The translations under genes and the position numbers were made by a program. The notes beneath the pieces were generated by a model. It made no database searches, was not told where the DNA came from, and saw only the letters and a list, made by a program, of their open reading frames with translations. Source: Geosiphon pyriformis (taxonomy: Eukaryota > Glomeromycota > Glomeromycetes > Archaeosporales > Geosiphonaceae). Taken from it: a stretch of DNA of 64,000 nucleotides. The stretch's first letter is position 1, and each line of letters begins with the position of its first letter. Of the stretch, positions 11,080-24,357 are shown piece by piece. The DNA lies in NCBI GenBank assembly GCA_016748015.1, contig JAAOMT010000590.1, positions 367,912 through 431,911 of the forward strand, given 5' to 3'.

Positions 11080-11885
11080 ATTTAAATTATTATTTTTATT
11101 AAAAATTTGATATTTAAACATATCAAACACAATTTTTTTGTTTTGTATATATGATTTATAATTACTTAAAAATTTAAGAATTATTTATTGTTTTTGAATA
11201 TGTTTTTTTTACAGATAAAAATATGATTATAAATATAAAGTCTTATTTAATATCTAAAACTTAAAAGTAATATAATTTTTTTAATTATAAATACAGAAAT
11301 TATTAAAAGAAAAATTAGTTAATAATATAACATAATTTTTAATAGTTAAATCTAAATATATTTACAAATTTTAAACTAAACTTGTTGTTTGAATTTAAAT
11401 TTAATTTAATTTTAAATCCAAATACAATCTAATATAATATATTAAACTAAGTAATTTAAATTAAATATAAATTATGTATTTACTAAATATAACCAGCTAT
11501 TTAAGTTAATAAAAACAATACTACTTCTTTATACAAACAAAAACATTTTTGTTAATACCAAAAATAAAACAACACAAATTATATATGCTAAAATTAATAT
11601 CCAAAGCCTTTATAATATTAAGCAACTTAACAATACTCTTTGATAATATACTTAAAAAACCATTAACAAAAAAAAACACTAAACTATTTAATAGAATCAA
11701 ATTTTTTTTTTATAATTACTTAATACTTAAAGTAAATAAGTCAAATTTTATCTTTAAATAGCAAATTTAAATCATATATAAAACTCATAATCTTATTAAT
11801 AGCAATTTTAAGATTTTCAAAAACAAAAAAAAAATCCAAATATTAAGTTTTAAAAACAAAATTTTTATATAAAACAATATATATT
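11080..11885 (-). pseudogene. Strongly decayed LINE 3' end
   Basis: 11400-11540 is a degraded minus-strand copy of the LINE 3' UTR. 11545-11885 decodes on the minus strand to fragments such as IVKLLNIIKALDINF, the same ORF2 C-terminal motif as in 10535-10756. 11090-11400 is similar to 46200-46520, and 11800-11885 to 46940-47030, so this and the 46-47 kb copy are related. The copy is interrupted by the ORF1-only element at 11890 and seems to resume at about 14200. The open frame at 11549-11761 on the other strand is chance. Confidence 0.6.
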
Positions 11886-11925
11886 ATAATAACCAAAAAT
11901 TAAAACTCTTTGTCTCCTTAATTTT

Positions 11926-14052
11926 ATGACCACGACTAGAGCAAAGAGTAAAAAAGCTGCACCTGATATCTGTCCTAAGATATCTAATAAAATTTCAACC
12001 AGAAGAGCTTTTTCTGTTGTAGAAGCAACTAGGCAAAACGTTTTAGAAGCCTTCTCCTTACCCAGTAATTGTGAAAAGCTATCTTTGGTAACCACTGAAT
12101 CAACTTCCTTATCTTTGGCTGGTTTTTTACCAGTCAAAGTTCCTTTAAAGAGATACACTTGGGTTAGTTCCAGTGTTGCCTCCATCCTGACTAAGAGCCC
12201 AAAAATTTTTAATAATAGACCAGTAAATAAGCTGGCCTTCCCCTCTATAGACCCAACACTTGGTGCTTCTGGCACCACCTCTTCAAAAAAAATAATCAAA
12301 AAGACCAAAAGTTCAGAAAAGTAGGGACAGTTGCTTGCCTCTGCTATTGTTACACCGAACCTCTTTGTGGTTCCCAATAAGATCTTAGATAAGATCTCAG
12401 TAGCATCATCCGGCACGTTATCCAAGATAGGCCAAGATCAACTACTGGCTGTATTGCCAAATGTGGTGTTTTCCAGCAGATCATTGCTGGTTTTAGAAGC
12501 AAAACAATCTCTTCCTGTTGGGTCACCTGTTCTTGGGAACTGGGCTGATCAAATGGAAACTGATTCATCTCCTCCTCTAGTTTCTGGTGCTACTTCTGAT
12601 AGTGCTTAAGAAACTATTACTAGTTATCAAAAGTTTGCTGGGTGGGTGGCCTCTACTCTGGTGCCTGGTGCTATTTTTAAGATCAAATTGGCTCATGTTA
12701 AGACTGTTTTTTAGTCTGTGCATGGTTTTTTGGGTGCTAAATCTGTTTCAAAAGACAATGTAAAGCTTTTCTGTATGGAGTTTGCTTCTTAACAGTCTTT
12801 GGAAGCTGCATTTCTGGTTGAGCTTACAAGCTCTATTCATTTGGCCACTCTCAAAATTGCCAAGTCTTTGGTGGTTTTTGAATCTGGTTCCTCTTCTGCT
12901 GCTGTTGTGCTGTGTAATGTACCTTTAGGTGTGTCTGTTGCTGACATTAAGTTGGCTTTTAGTGTGTTTGGTAGTGTTACTCATGTTGTGCTGAAGCCTG
13001 CTGGTATTTGGCAGTATGTAGTGGTTTATTTTGAAAAGTTAGACTCTGCTGTGTCTGCCTTGAAGCATTAGTCAGTCTTGGTAGGCAAGGATAGTGTTAG
13101 AATCCTCCCTTTGGTGAATCAAAATGAGACTATTTTGTCTCATGATAAGTTTAAGGCCAAATTGGTCAATCTTCCCCCTGGCTGTACCACCTTTGAAATC
13201 AGTGATATGATTTCTCAGATTGGTGATCAAACATGTTTTATCCCTTGTTCTTCTGATTCTGGTTATTGTTCCCAGTTTGCTTTGGTTATATTTGACTCTC
13301 AAGGTGATTTGGATTCTGCTGTAGTTAAGACTGGTACTCTAAGGAAATGCCATATCTGGTGGGAAACTCCTGGCTGCCGGCACTGCTTTAGGTGTCAAAA
13401 AATGGGCCATCTGGCCGTGAATTACAAGATTTTCTCACCTTTTACTCTCAAGGTTCCCAAGATTTTCAAGTCTCATTTTGTGGGTTCTGTTTCATATGCC
13501 AAGACTGCTGCTCCTTTTGGTCTTTCTGAGTTTCTTCCTTTAGTGGCTTCTTCAGCTGCTTCTGCTGCTAATCCTGCTGTTAGTTCCAGGTTGGACTTTT
13601 TGGAAAAGCAGATTTCGGATTTGGCTGCTCTGGTTAAGTCTATTGTTAAGCCTATTGGTTCTTTGGTTGCTTTGGTGTCTTGTCTTCTTGATGATAATGC
13701 CATTAAAGCTGTTTAGGTCGAGAAAGATATTGTTTCCATGAAGAGTGCTGCTAATAATTTTTCTAACCTCATGGTTGGAGTTTCCAAGGACATTGCTTGT
13801 CTTAGATCTGAGATTGACTTTGGTAATATGGATTATGATGGTGTTCTGGCTGCTAAGTCTTCCTTTTTAAGTGAAGACACTATTGAGCGTGTTATTGCTT
13901 TGTGGCAAATGTCTGGTGCTGAAACCAGGGACAATATTGAGTCTACTAGATTGTTTTTTAGTGAGTTTATTTTTGACTCTAGGAATCTGAATGATATCAT
14001 TGAGAGAATTCATGGGTTGGGGTTATTCTCACCTATTTTTGATTTAGCATAG
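11926..14052 (+). pseudogene. LINE ORF1 protein (RRM and CCHC), six internal stops
   Basis: One reading frame of 709 codons from ATG 11926 to TAG 14050-14052. Internal stops lie at 12322-12324, 12607-12609, about 12712, about 12790, 13069-13071 and 13714-13716, with no frameshift. In order: a basic Ser/Thr/Lys-rich N-terminus, an RRM-like segment (VVLCNVPLGVSVADIKLAF, about residues 325-380), a second beta-rich segment, a zinc knuckle CFRCQKMGHLAVNY at about 13382-13425 whose last Cys is now Tyr, an Ala/Ser-rich linker, and a C-terminal helical domain. ORF1 proteins of this kind bind element RNA. The stops fit former CAG, CAA or TGG codons. Sure of the family by pattern, less so of the exact LINE clade. 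Confidence 0.7.
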
Positions 14053-14059
14053 TGAGTCC

Positions 14060-14190
14060 TTAATTGGGTCGAGTGTCTGATCACGTGTAAAAAATGCATG
14101 ATTTATGCCTATAATATAATCCCTTCTGTGGTATCATAGTTTAGGTAGTATTTGGGTCTCACTCATTAAAATATAATAAAAAAAAAATAT
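14060..14190 (+). repeat. LINE 3' UTR and tail
   Basis: Shares GTGTAAAAAATGCATGATT, GCCTATAATATAAT, TAGGTAGTATTTGGGTCTC and ACTCATTAA with the better preserved copy at 55500-55625, then runs into AATATAATAAAAAAAAAA. It begins directly after the ORF1 stop. Confidence 0.75.
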
Positions 14191-16080
14191 TATAATATTT
14201 AACAAATATATAAATTTTTTTTATTAATTATTTTTACAATATAATAATATTTTATTTAACAATAGTTATAAAAATTAAGTAATATCAAGATCAGTTCTAA
14301 TAAATAAATATTAAAGACTACTTAACTATTTAAGAAGACTGTAATTATATAAAAAAAAATACACTTTAAAGTTAATATAATAGTTTATAATTCAGCTAAA
14401 ATAGATAATATCAGACCAAAAACTTTAATATTAATACTAAAATTCAAATTATCAAAAAATGTAATAACATTAATTTTTATGTTTATTAAATTCAAATTCT
14501 TTAAAAAACTATTAATATAAACAAAAATACAAAAAAATTAGCTTTTAATAACTTATTACATATTTAACAAATTATATTAGAATTTAAAATATTTAAAAGT
14601 TAAATATTCTTTATAAAAAAAAAGTTTATTAAATTATAAGAATATTCAAATATATTACTGTTAATAAAAATTATGTAAAAACTAATTTACAAAGATTAAA
14701 ATGTTTTTAATATTTAAAATTTTTCTAGTCAAGAACTTTATTATTTTTACTATGTAGCTATTTGATAAAAACAACACTAAAACATTTAATTAAATAAATA
14801 ATCTTAAAAAAACAAAATTATTAAGAACTATAAATATTAAAATATCTTTATAAAACTAAAACACCAAAAACAGAATGCTATTTAAGGACAAATTATAACC
14901 AAAAAAATTCTAATCATATTAGTCAAGAAATTTTTAACTAAATTAATACAAAAACAAACTGAAAAAAGCAAAAAATGATAAAAAAACCAACTTAATACTT
15001 AAAGATTTAAAAATCTATAATTAAACAACCAGTTTATAATACTAACAATATTTAAGAAACTTAAGAGAAAAATTAGCTTATATTCAATTTATATTTGCTT
15101 AAAAAATTTCAAGTTATATAACAAAAAATAATAAATTGTATTATTAAAAAAGTTTAATAACAAATTAGTTTTTAGCTTTAAACTTTTTTATACTATAGTG
15201 TTTTATTTACTATAAATATTAATCAAAACAAAACTGAACTGGATTTTATAACTAATAATTAAATATAAAACTGTTAAAACCAAATAAAAAAATTGCTTAT
15301 TAATAATAAATTTTTTTAAAACTTTATTTATAAAAAACTTCATATCTAAATAAGTTTTAACTAAACAAATTATTTATAAAGACAAAAATATTCAAGTATC
15401 TATAAGTTTCTTTTTTTTTAACAATTAAAATAAACAAATTACTAATTATTAAAAAAAAATATTAATTCTTTAATTAATAAAAATAATTACTGTTTTATTA
15501 TTATTAATTAAAATATTATTAACTTAAAAAAAGTTATTTACAATATTCAAAATATATTAAGTTACAATCTAATTGCTTTTTATCCAAATTGTATTATTAA
15601 CAAAAATACTAGTAATAAGAAATAACATTATATTTACTTAAGTTTTAACTTAACCAATTTTAATAACAAACTTAAAATTTATCTTATAATTATATATATT
15701 TTTTTGTCTCTTAATCTCACACAAAAAAATCATAAAAAATACACCAAAAAAAAGTACCTTAATTTAATTTATCATAAATATAATAGTTATCTATTAAATT
15801 AAAATTAATCATAATCTAATTAACATAATTATTGTAAATACTATTAAAAAATCTTATAAATTTTTTATATATTTTGATTTTATTTAAGTTATTTCTCAAA
15901 TGTTCTTATTTTACAAAATTATATATCTTGCAATTTTTTGTAAAACTAATTAAAGTTCATGATTTTTTTTAAAATATTTTTTATTATTAATCTGATTATA
16001 AATATAAAAAATTACATTATTATATTCTTTATTATTATTATTATAAATAAACTTAATAGAGTATAGTAATAATATTTGTT
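14191..16080 (-). pseudogene. Decayed LINE ORF2 body
   Basis: Over 80 percent A+T with no long open frame. It aligns by eye, block after block, with 47620-49500 (for example 14281-14520 with 47690-47940, and 15840-16070 with 49270-49500), so both are copies of one element. Position upstream of the ORF2 C-terminal relics on the minus strand implies the reverse transcriptase part of ORF2, but I cannot read RT motifs here. 16081-16278 shows nothing recognisable before the LTR of element A. Confidence 0.5.
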
Positions 16081-16278
16081 ATTTTAAATTTGAATAAAAG
16101 AAGCTTGAAAGTTTTTTTTTATAGGCTTATGTAATATGTCAGTGTTATTAGTCTTTAAAAGTCTCTTAAAAATATAAATTTATTTGTGAAATTCTTTGGT
16201 TATAAGACACAAAGATATAGTTTTATAGTATTACAACTTATATATATGAATTATTTTCTCTAAACTTGTTAAGTGTAA

Positions 16279-17095
16279 TATTACAAATAATTATTTAGAG
16301 TATTAGTACAAATAACAAACCCATAATTTGGTGTTTAATAGCTTGATAATAGTAATAATATCTGAAAATTTTAATAATTTGAAGGTTTTGGTTGAGTTTT
16401 TTGTATAATAAACAGAGATTCAATAGTTGTTTCAGTACTCTTCTAAAAGCTTATTTCATGAATTTTTTTTTTCAGTATAGTGACCAGTTTATTTTAATAG
16501 TCATGCTTTTTTGGTAAACTATCCTTAAATTTTTATCTTTATTTTTGGGTTTTTTATCAAACTATTTTTAACATTAAATACTTAGCACTTAATTCTTTTA
16601 ATTAATTAGTAAACAACAAAATAAAACAAAAAATATATATAAAAATATAAAAAAAATAAAAAATTAGTATTCTATTAATAACTATAATCAAAAGCTATTG
16701 ATCCAGTATGATTAAGTATTGAATTTTATCAACATAAAGTATTAATAGAATAAAAGTGATTAATATTTTTTAATCAAGTAATGATAATATAGATTCAGAT
16801 AATAATTAATATTTTATTAATATGTAATTTGATTCTGCTTTAAGTTATAGAAAACTACTTTTTAAAAAAAGAGATATGAAATAATTAATAAGTTGTTAGT
16901 ATTAATTCTGAACTGAATTCTGTTTTTTCTGTTTCTAATACTCTCACTATATATACATAATTAATATTATACAAGATTTCTTGGATTTTTTAATTTTTTT
17001 AACCAGAAAACCTGAAATTTTTTTTTTACTATGTCTATTTTTAATTAGTTATTTTATCTTTTTATTAAAAATTCCTAAATTTTTATGAGTAATCA
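16279..17095 (-). repeat. 3' LTR of element A
   Basis: Begins TATTACA (16279) and ends near ATGAGTAATCA (17095). Aligns along its length with 44835-45621, for example the block AATAACAAACCCATAA and the block TTGGTTGAGTTTTTTGTATA. Eroded forms of the TGTTAC...GTAACA ends. Confidence 0.8.
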
Positions 17096-18479
17096 TTTTT
17101 TTTTTAATATTAAGCTCTATTAAAATCTCCTAAATTTTCTAACTCTCTTTTTTGGATTAACTTCTTGACTTCTTTTTTGATAATTACTTGGGAAATTTTG
17201 ATTTGTAATTCTTTGAATTGGATATTAATAATCCTTTTTAATTGATTAATAGTTATTATGTTTATTGTTGGATAAAGTAATATTTCTGGTTGGTCTTGAA
17301 ATTTTGCTTATAATCAATATATGGCTTGTGTTTATGTAAATATGTTGTTTTTTTCTATAAATTGTTTAAGTTGGTATAATATTATTATATTAAACAATTA
17401 TTTTGTATTATTTGTATATAAATTCTAAATATTAAGATTTTGTCTTAAGTAATAATAACAAAAGTTTTTTGAAAATTGTTGTGTTTACTATTTTTAATTT
17501 TTTTTTGTTAATTTTTTATATAGTGTTGTTGTCCTTAGTATTTTTTATTTTTGCTAATATTTTATTTACTATGTTTTTCAATTTTTTTGTGTACTTTATA
17601 TTGGTGTTTTAGTTTTTTTTCTCTATTTTTGTACTGAATGGTTTGTTAATTAATTGTAATTTTTATGTTCAGTTATTAGTATTAAATTAGTTAAAACAGT
17701 TGTTATGCGAATAAGTAAATATTGTTAATAATTTCTATTTTTTTGTTTGCTTTTGTCATATGTGTTAGTTCTTTATATATTTTTCTGCTATATTAATTTA
17801 ACATATTTGTGTTAATAATTATGATTAGTTTTAAATCTTGTAGAATTTCATTTGGTTGAACTAGTATTTATTATATTTTCAGTTATAGAATATTATTAGT
17901 AAATGATAATGCTATATTATAATATGATTTTAATTAATTTCTATATGCTGTTTTAGTTAAAATTTTGTTGTTTTATCTTAGTTTATAAGCTCTATTTTCT
18001 AGAATTTCTTTAATGTGAAATGGTTCATTTTATTTGGAGTTAAATTTTCCATTCTATTGTTTTTTTGCTTTGGTACAATGCAAAAATACTTTGTTTTCAA
18101 TTCTGAATTTAACTGGTTTATTTAGTAATTGGTTATTATGTTATTTTTTTTGTGATTTTTGAATGTTATTAGCTGCTCTTTATCTTTTGTTTTCTAATAT
18201 TTCTATTAAGTTATGTTTTTTTCAGCAATGTTTTTTAGAAGTTTGCTTTTGTTATTGGTTTTTGAATATGTGTTAATATCTATCTCAATTGATAATATTG
18301 TTGTTTTACTATAAACAAGTTCAAATAATGTTGCTTATATGGTATCTTGTTTTATTGTCCAATAAGCAAATAATAATAATAGTATAAACAAATTCTATTT
18401 GTTCTGGTTTTCTTGATTAATCTTAGTTATTGCTTTATATAATGTTTTATTAAATCTTTTAACTAAGTTATTTGTTTAT
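17096..18479 (-). pseudogene. Element A Pol C-terminal tail
   Basis: Aligns with the C tail region (30256-31528): landmarks such as AAATTAGTTAAAACAGTTGTTATG and the block matching VELRIGNKVLL-type sequence of the integrase C-terminus are present in fragments. No open frame survives. The order and distance from the LTR are as in C. Confidence 0.6.
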
Positions 18480-19180
18480 AAATAATATGATAATAATAAT
18501 AATTTCTTAATTTTAAATCTTTAACTTAATTCTGTTAATGTTCTGTTTACAAAGTGAATTCTTTGATCTGATAATAATTTTTTTGGACATCTATATTGGC
18601 AAATCAACTCTTAGTGAATGAATTCAGCTATGGATTTTGCATCTGTTCTTTGAATTGCTTTTGCTTCTGGCTATTTTGTGAAATAATTCATAATTACTGT
18701 TATATAACAATTGTTTCTGCTGGTTATTATTAATGATCTAATTAAGTCAATTCCAATTTAATTGAATAGTTGTCCTATTTTAATTGGTCTTAGCAGTTTA
18801 CTGAATTTTGTTCCTCCTTTTTTTTAATAAACATCACAATTTTAAACATATTAAATGCTATTTGGATACATAGATAGCCAATAATATTTTTTTCTGGTTC
18901 TTTCTATGGTTGCTTCTTTATAAAAGTGTCTTGTTATTGGATTTGAATGCATGTTAAATAGTATTGTTTCTTTTTCTAGTTCTGTAATTATTCTAAATAA
19001 CTGATTTGAATATTTTCTGTTTTTCTTATATAATATATCTTGATAAGTAATAAAATATTTTGTTTGTTGTTTTAATATTAGAATTGTTGATATTTTTGTG
19101 TATTCATTTTTTTTTTGTAATATTTTTAAGTTAAAATGTTTTTAGATTTGTTTTATTTACAACAAACCATTGGCATTTAC
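18480..19180 (-). pseudogene. Element A integrase remnant
   Basis: Minus-strand fragments of the integrase core (the YLTKWPE-like and QTNRLVERFN-like blocks of C) and the zinc-binding region with YYWLSMYPNSI can be followed through stops. It aligns with 31529-32340 of C. No functional protein is possible. Confidence 0.65.
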
Positions 19181-20640
19181 ATTTTTTTTTTTACTTTTTA
19201 TAATATATGGTATAATTAAATAGTGATAATTCTATTTTTTATCTTGTATAATAATTGTTTCCAAATTCTTGCTTTTGGATTGATGTTAATTTTTTGTGAT
19301 TAGTATATATATTAAACTTCTGACTCAAGTATTTCTTTTATTTAATAACAGTCTAATAAATAGCTAAATGTTCTAATGCTAAAGTTCTATAGTTCTTTTT
19401 AGCTGAACTTAAACTTTTGCTGGTATATGCCACTAGTTATTCTCATTTATTTGCTTCTTTTTGTAATAATACAGCTCCTAATGCTTAATCAGATATATTG
19501 GTAGTAATAATAAATAACTTGTTATAATCTGAATAGATTAGTATTGGTGCTTAAATAAGCTTTCTTTTCAAGATATTAAAAGCTTTTTGTTGGGTTTTAG
19601 TTCATTTATATTTCATATTTTTTGCTTGGAGCTAGTAAAATAGTTGTGTTAGTTTGAAGAAATTTTGAATGAAACAACAATAGTATGCAAATTCCAAAAA
19701 TGTTCTTAGTTTCATTAAGTTGGTTAATACTAAAAAGTTTTTAACTATTTTAATTTTGTTTGGGTCTGTTTTAATGTTATCTTTGCTTACAACATGTTTT
19801 AAAAACTTAAGTTCAGTTTTTTCAAAGAAGTATTTAGTTGTATTTAACTTTAATTCGACTTTTTTTAATCTTTTAAACACTTGTTGTAAATAGTGGAGAT
19901 GGTTATTAAATGTTTTTAAGAACACATTGATGTTATCTAAGTAGACTATTATTAATTTTCATAGTAGTTTTGTGTAAACAATTTTCATTAATCATTGAAA
20001 GATGGCTGGAGCATTAGTTAAGCCAAAAGACATAATGTTAAATTCAAAATTCTCCTCTTTGATTGTAAATACAGTTTTCTTTTTATCTTCTGGTTTTATG
20101 GCTATTTGCTAATAATCACTATCTAAATCTAATGTAAAGAATCATTTTTTTTCAAAAACGTTAAATAACTTTTGAATTTATGAAATTAGATAGCTGTTTC
20201 TATAAGTAATACTGTTAAGTTTTCTGTAATCCACACAAAAGTGGATTTTTCTATTTTTTTTATGAATTAATATTACTAGTAATAATCATGAACTTATTGA
20301 TAGTTAAATTAATTTATTGTTCAATATTTTGTTGATTTTTTGTTAAATAATTTTATGACTAGCTGGTAATACTTGGTATACTTATTGTTTAATTAGCATA
20401 GCATTTTTAATTTTAATCTGATGTTGGATAATATCAGTTTTGCCAAATTCATTTTTACTGATAAAAATATTAGTAAAATTGTTAAATAGTATCTTAAATT
20501 ATATATGTTAAAGTAGATCTAAGTTTTTCAAGTTTATTTGTTTTAATTGTTTTAGTTGGAATAAATAATATTCTTCTTATTTGTAATATGATATTCACAT
20601 ATCCACAAAGTTATAGAAAGTCTGAAATAATGATGAATGT
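19181..20640 (-). pseudogene. Element A RT and RNase H remnant
   Basis: 19632-19925 encodes MFLKTFNNHLHYLQQVFKRL... through SKDNIKTDPNKIKIV, the segment just after the RT catalytic YxDD, clearly matching 32928-33180 of C. Upstream (19926-20400) the fingers and palm of RT can be followed in broken frames. RNase H lies at about 19181-19600. Confidence 0.7.
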
Positions 20641-21360
20641 TTAATTTTTAACTTTAATGCTTAAGTATTCAATAATAATTCTACTTTGTATTTCTATGAA
20701 GTCTCTAGTTGTATTGTATATTGGGATCTTGATATGTTTGTTGTTTTTGGCTAGTATGTAGAGATTAGTAATAACAATCTCTCCTAATTTACAAATGTTT
20801 ATTTTAGCTTCAAAAATTTGGAGTTGATTTTTTACCTTTTTTTTTATAACTACCATATATTGATTATATAGTGGAATAGAAATTGATTAATAAGTAGAAA
20901 TAATTTTTTTCTTATTAATTGTTTCATTCTCTGTTATATGAACTAGTATATCTATTTTATTTATTGATCTGAATTTTTTTTTTCTTGCTATAATTCCTAA
21001 TTTTTCCTTTGTTTCTACTGATACTAACTAAGTTATTTTGACCAAAAACAGGAATATTGTTTGTGCTATTTTTTTGTTTGATTCAATTATATATTCTTTT
21101 TCTAAGTTATTTTGTAGTATTGCAATAATATTTTCTATATATCTTGCATTAATTATTTTTCCTCTAATGTTGATCTTTTTTTTTGCTAAACTAGATTTAG
21201 AAATTAGTTAGATCATTGTTGTTGCTGAAATTTCTAGTGCTATTTTTAGATCTATACTAGTATGCAAATATGGTTTCAATTTAATGGCAGTTTTTTTTGA
21301 ATACTTCAGATCAAACTTTGTATAAATATTATATATATGTTCTAACATAATATCTTTATT
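20641..21360 (-). pseudogene. Element A dUTPase-region remnant
   Basis: 20641-20856 reads NQLQIFEAKINICKLGEI... IQSRIIIEYLSIKVK, the beta-rich region between dUTPase and RT. 20930-21350 contains degraded dUTPase motifs, aligned with 34180-34600 of C. Broken by stops. Confidence 0.65.
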
Positions 21361-22960
21361 ATTATTACTGAACCATTTTAGTTCCTGCTTTTTTGAGAGA
21401 TTTGGAAGTGTGATGTATTGTTCAGAGTTGTAATTAGAGTTTGAATTATCATTTTAATTACTATAATAAATAGAGTTAAAACCATTGTTGTCATTATTAT
21501 TAGAGTTTAAATTGTAATTAATTTTTAGTTCTGATTCTGATACATATTTACTAATTGGTGTTTTTTCTCAAAGATCAAATAGATCATACATGATGGTAGA
21601 TTGTAGATAAAGTTACAATTATTACAATATTCAAAGTTACTGAGAATTAGACAATGTTTATATAGTCTCATATTTAATTATTCTAGTCTTTGCTCTTGCT
21701 CTTCACAAGTTGATGCTAAGTCTTGATAGTGTTTATGAAATTGTTTTAAATTATCTATAGCATTGTTGAAAATATTAAAAGTTAAAACAAATTTAGATTT
21801 AAAAAATATTAGAGAATTATTTTTAATCTTCAATATTTTACTGAGTAAAGTATCTTCAGCTTTGACACTTATTATTTTCCAAATTTTATGTTCATCATAT
21901 AGATAACTTTTCAATTATCTCAGTACTTATTTTTAGGTAACATCAATTAGAGTCTCTTTTCATATTCAGTTATTGATTAGAATTGTATATTGACATGATT
22001 TATTACATGTTTCTTTTTACACAGAAATGTTTTTCCATATTTTTTATCAGAAAAAATTGTTTCACATACAAAACAAGACTTATTGTCCTATTTTTCTTGT
22101 CATTTGGATTATTCAAAACATTTAAAAATGCATGAGTAACAATAATATTTTGTTGTCATTGACCATTCTTTATTATTGCCATAACATGTACTTATTGTTG
22201 ACAATTTTTTATCACAATTGATGCAGATTAGTTTGAATTGGCAATAAGTTAGTTGTTTTAATGGTATAATATCATATAGAATATATATTGAGATAATAGT
22301 TTGGGATTGTTTTTTTTCTTTTTTCTTTTTTCTTTTTAAGTTAGGATTAATAAGAGTTTATTGTGGTTTTTGTTAATCCATAAAACTTGATAAGCTTTTC
22401 AGATAGATTTTTTTTTCTTGAATTTTATCAGTAAATATATAGTAAAAAGTTTGAAATAACCACAAGTAACAGGTACTTAAGTTTACAAATTATCTTGACT
22501 GAGTTGTAGCTTCTGAGTATTCCAGTCAAACATAATATTGGTTTTAAACAGCCAGTCATTATTAACTAATATTTGATACTATATGGTTTTTATTATTAAT
22601 ACTTTGATTAATGCTATAATATCATTGACTTCAAACAAAAAATTGTCAATCTTACCAATAGGCATTTTCATTACTCCATTAGTGATAATAATCTTAATAC
22701 TGACAGCATGATCAACTTAATAACTTAATTAGTCCATGAGTTGTTATATAATAATGCTGTTTGCTAAATTACTATTAAAAATTAGCTTAATAGAATGATC
22801 ATTAACTTTAGCATCAGTATATATAACAGTAATTAGTTTGGTGTTAAGAGTGGTTCCACTGAATAATGGTGTTTCTAATATGGTTTCTTATTTGAAGAAA
22901 AATATGGCTGTAAATAATTCATCTTCTGTAAAGATTGTTGATAGAATGTTATTAGTGAGT
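21361..22960 (-). pseudogene. Element A protease and cysteine-rich remnant
   Basis: 21678-21914 matches the acidic segment before the dUTPase (DEHKIWKIISVKAEDTLLSKI). 21950-22330 matches the cysteine-rich domain of C (35198-35500) and 22500-22960 the aspartic protease. All are broken by stops, and the Asp-Ser-Gly triad cannot be confirmed. Confidence 0.55.
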
Positions 22961-24357
22961 AATTAATTTTGGTTGGTTTTTTGTTGATTGGATTGAACAT
23001 TTTTTGAGATAACCAAGAGATTTAAATAGTTCTGTAAATTCGGGTTTTGGATGTATCTAGTTCTTGAATTCTTTGAACATGATTCTGATAATTGTTGTAA
23101 TGAACTAAAAATCAGTTGGTACATAATTATTGTTAATCTTTAATTTTGTTAGATGTATATAATAATTGGTTTTTGATTTCTAGATAATATTTGAGCAAAG
23201 TTGTGTAACAGTACTAGAATTGATAATAATTGATATATGATTTGTAATTGTGGCTAATAGATAGTTTGTGATTGTGACTGATAGATAACTGATACTAAAG
23301 TTTAATATATAAGAGATAAATATATTGGTTGTTGCATTATTAAAGTGTAATAAGATTGATATGATTTTTGATTCGAGATATAATTCAGAGTTTGAAACCA
23401 GTAATTAGGGTTTTAATATTGATTTCCCAATTTTTAGTTATTTAATCTTACATAGCAGTCTAATTTTAAGTGTTTTTGTTTATTACAATAATAACAGATA
23501 TGTGTTTTTTGCTGTCATAATTGATTAATTGATAAGGATAATAGACATGATTAATTTTGGAAACAATTGGAGTTTTCTGTATTGTTGAAATGTTGAAAAG
23601 ATTGATAGATTGCCTAATTGTTAGCTAAGTATTCTTTAATTTTCTTATTAATGGTTTTACCAAATTGCTTCAATTTAGTATTTAATTCAGATGATTTGTT
23701 TATTATTAAGCTAATAGTTTGGACATGGTTAGCTTCAAGTTTGGCCAATTCAAAATTTCTGACATATATAACTATATCTTAGAGTATATTTAAGTATATT
23801 GAGCATACTTATTGTAATAAGTTACTGTATAATTCATGAATAAACTGGTTCAAGATTTGTGTCTTAGTAAAATAGTCAGCTTGTATTGCCTGTATTTGGC
23901 ACAGATTTCAGTGAAAACATTCCAAGTAAGTAGTAATTACTTCAGTTTTATCTTGTTTAAATGTAATAAAACTAGTTAATAACTTATTAATGCTGTTGTG
24001 ATTATTAAAGTATTATAGAAATGTGGTTTTAAATGTATTAAAAATTTGTAATTGGTTGATAAGATTCCAATATCACAATTTGGCAGTATTCTGCAAAAAG
24101 TAAAAAATAGCTTAAAGGGCTTTAGTATCATCCCAATTATTGGCTGTAATTGTCTTAGTAATATTATTCAACTATGTTTGAATATTGTTTTCTTTATTAG
24201 TGAATTTTTTGAGTTTAGCAATGACTGTGTATGCCATTAAGGCTATTTGTTGTTGTTGTGATTGTTATTAAAGTTGTTATAATGATACAATTAATACAAT
24301 TAGTAATTAATTAATCAGATTTATTAAAAGTAAGTTTTGTAAGATAATAAGAGCTGG
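22961..24357 (-). pseudogene. Element A Gag, downstream part
   Basis: Contains a zinc knuckle at 23455-23496 reading CYYCNKQKHLKLDC, intact despite the decay around it, and the capsid-like domain at 23700-24240. It ends at 24357 where element B begins. The missing Gag start is at 44008-44760, on the other side of B. Confidence 0.75.

Larger units (their letters stand above)
11890..14190 (+). mobile_element. ORF1-only LINE derivative (half-LINE)
   Basis: A plus-strand unit consisting of one ORF1 frame (11926-14052) followed only about 20-45 bases later by the LINE 3' UTR block and an A/T tail (to about 14190). No endonuclease or reverse transcriptase region lies between. It sits inside an older minus-strand LINE relic. 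Its base composition is clearly less AT-rich than its surroundings, so it is a later arrival. It would need reverse transcriptase from a full LINE to move. Confidence 0.6.

Noticed and set aside
11926-12568. Minus-strand frames across the LINE ORF1 (11865-12425 and 12350-12568)
   Set aside because: Antisense shadows. The plus-strand frame has RRM and zinc-knuckle motifs and spans the whole unit.
11926-14052. Possible alternative genetic code with TAG/TAA read as glutamine
   Set aside because: The m-AAA, Argonaute and RXT3 genes read with the standard code and end at ordinary stops, and TGG-to-TAG/TGA stops occur in the retroelements too. Transition-type decay explains it.
14060-14190. tRNA-like or SINE A/B box in the repeated 3' block
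   Set aside because: GTGGCTGG resembles an A box, but no B box (GGTTCGA) is present in any copy and the position at LINE 3' ends explains the block better.
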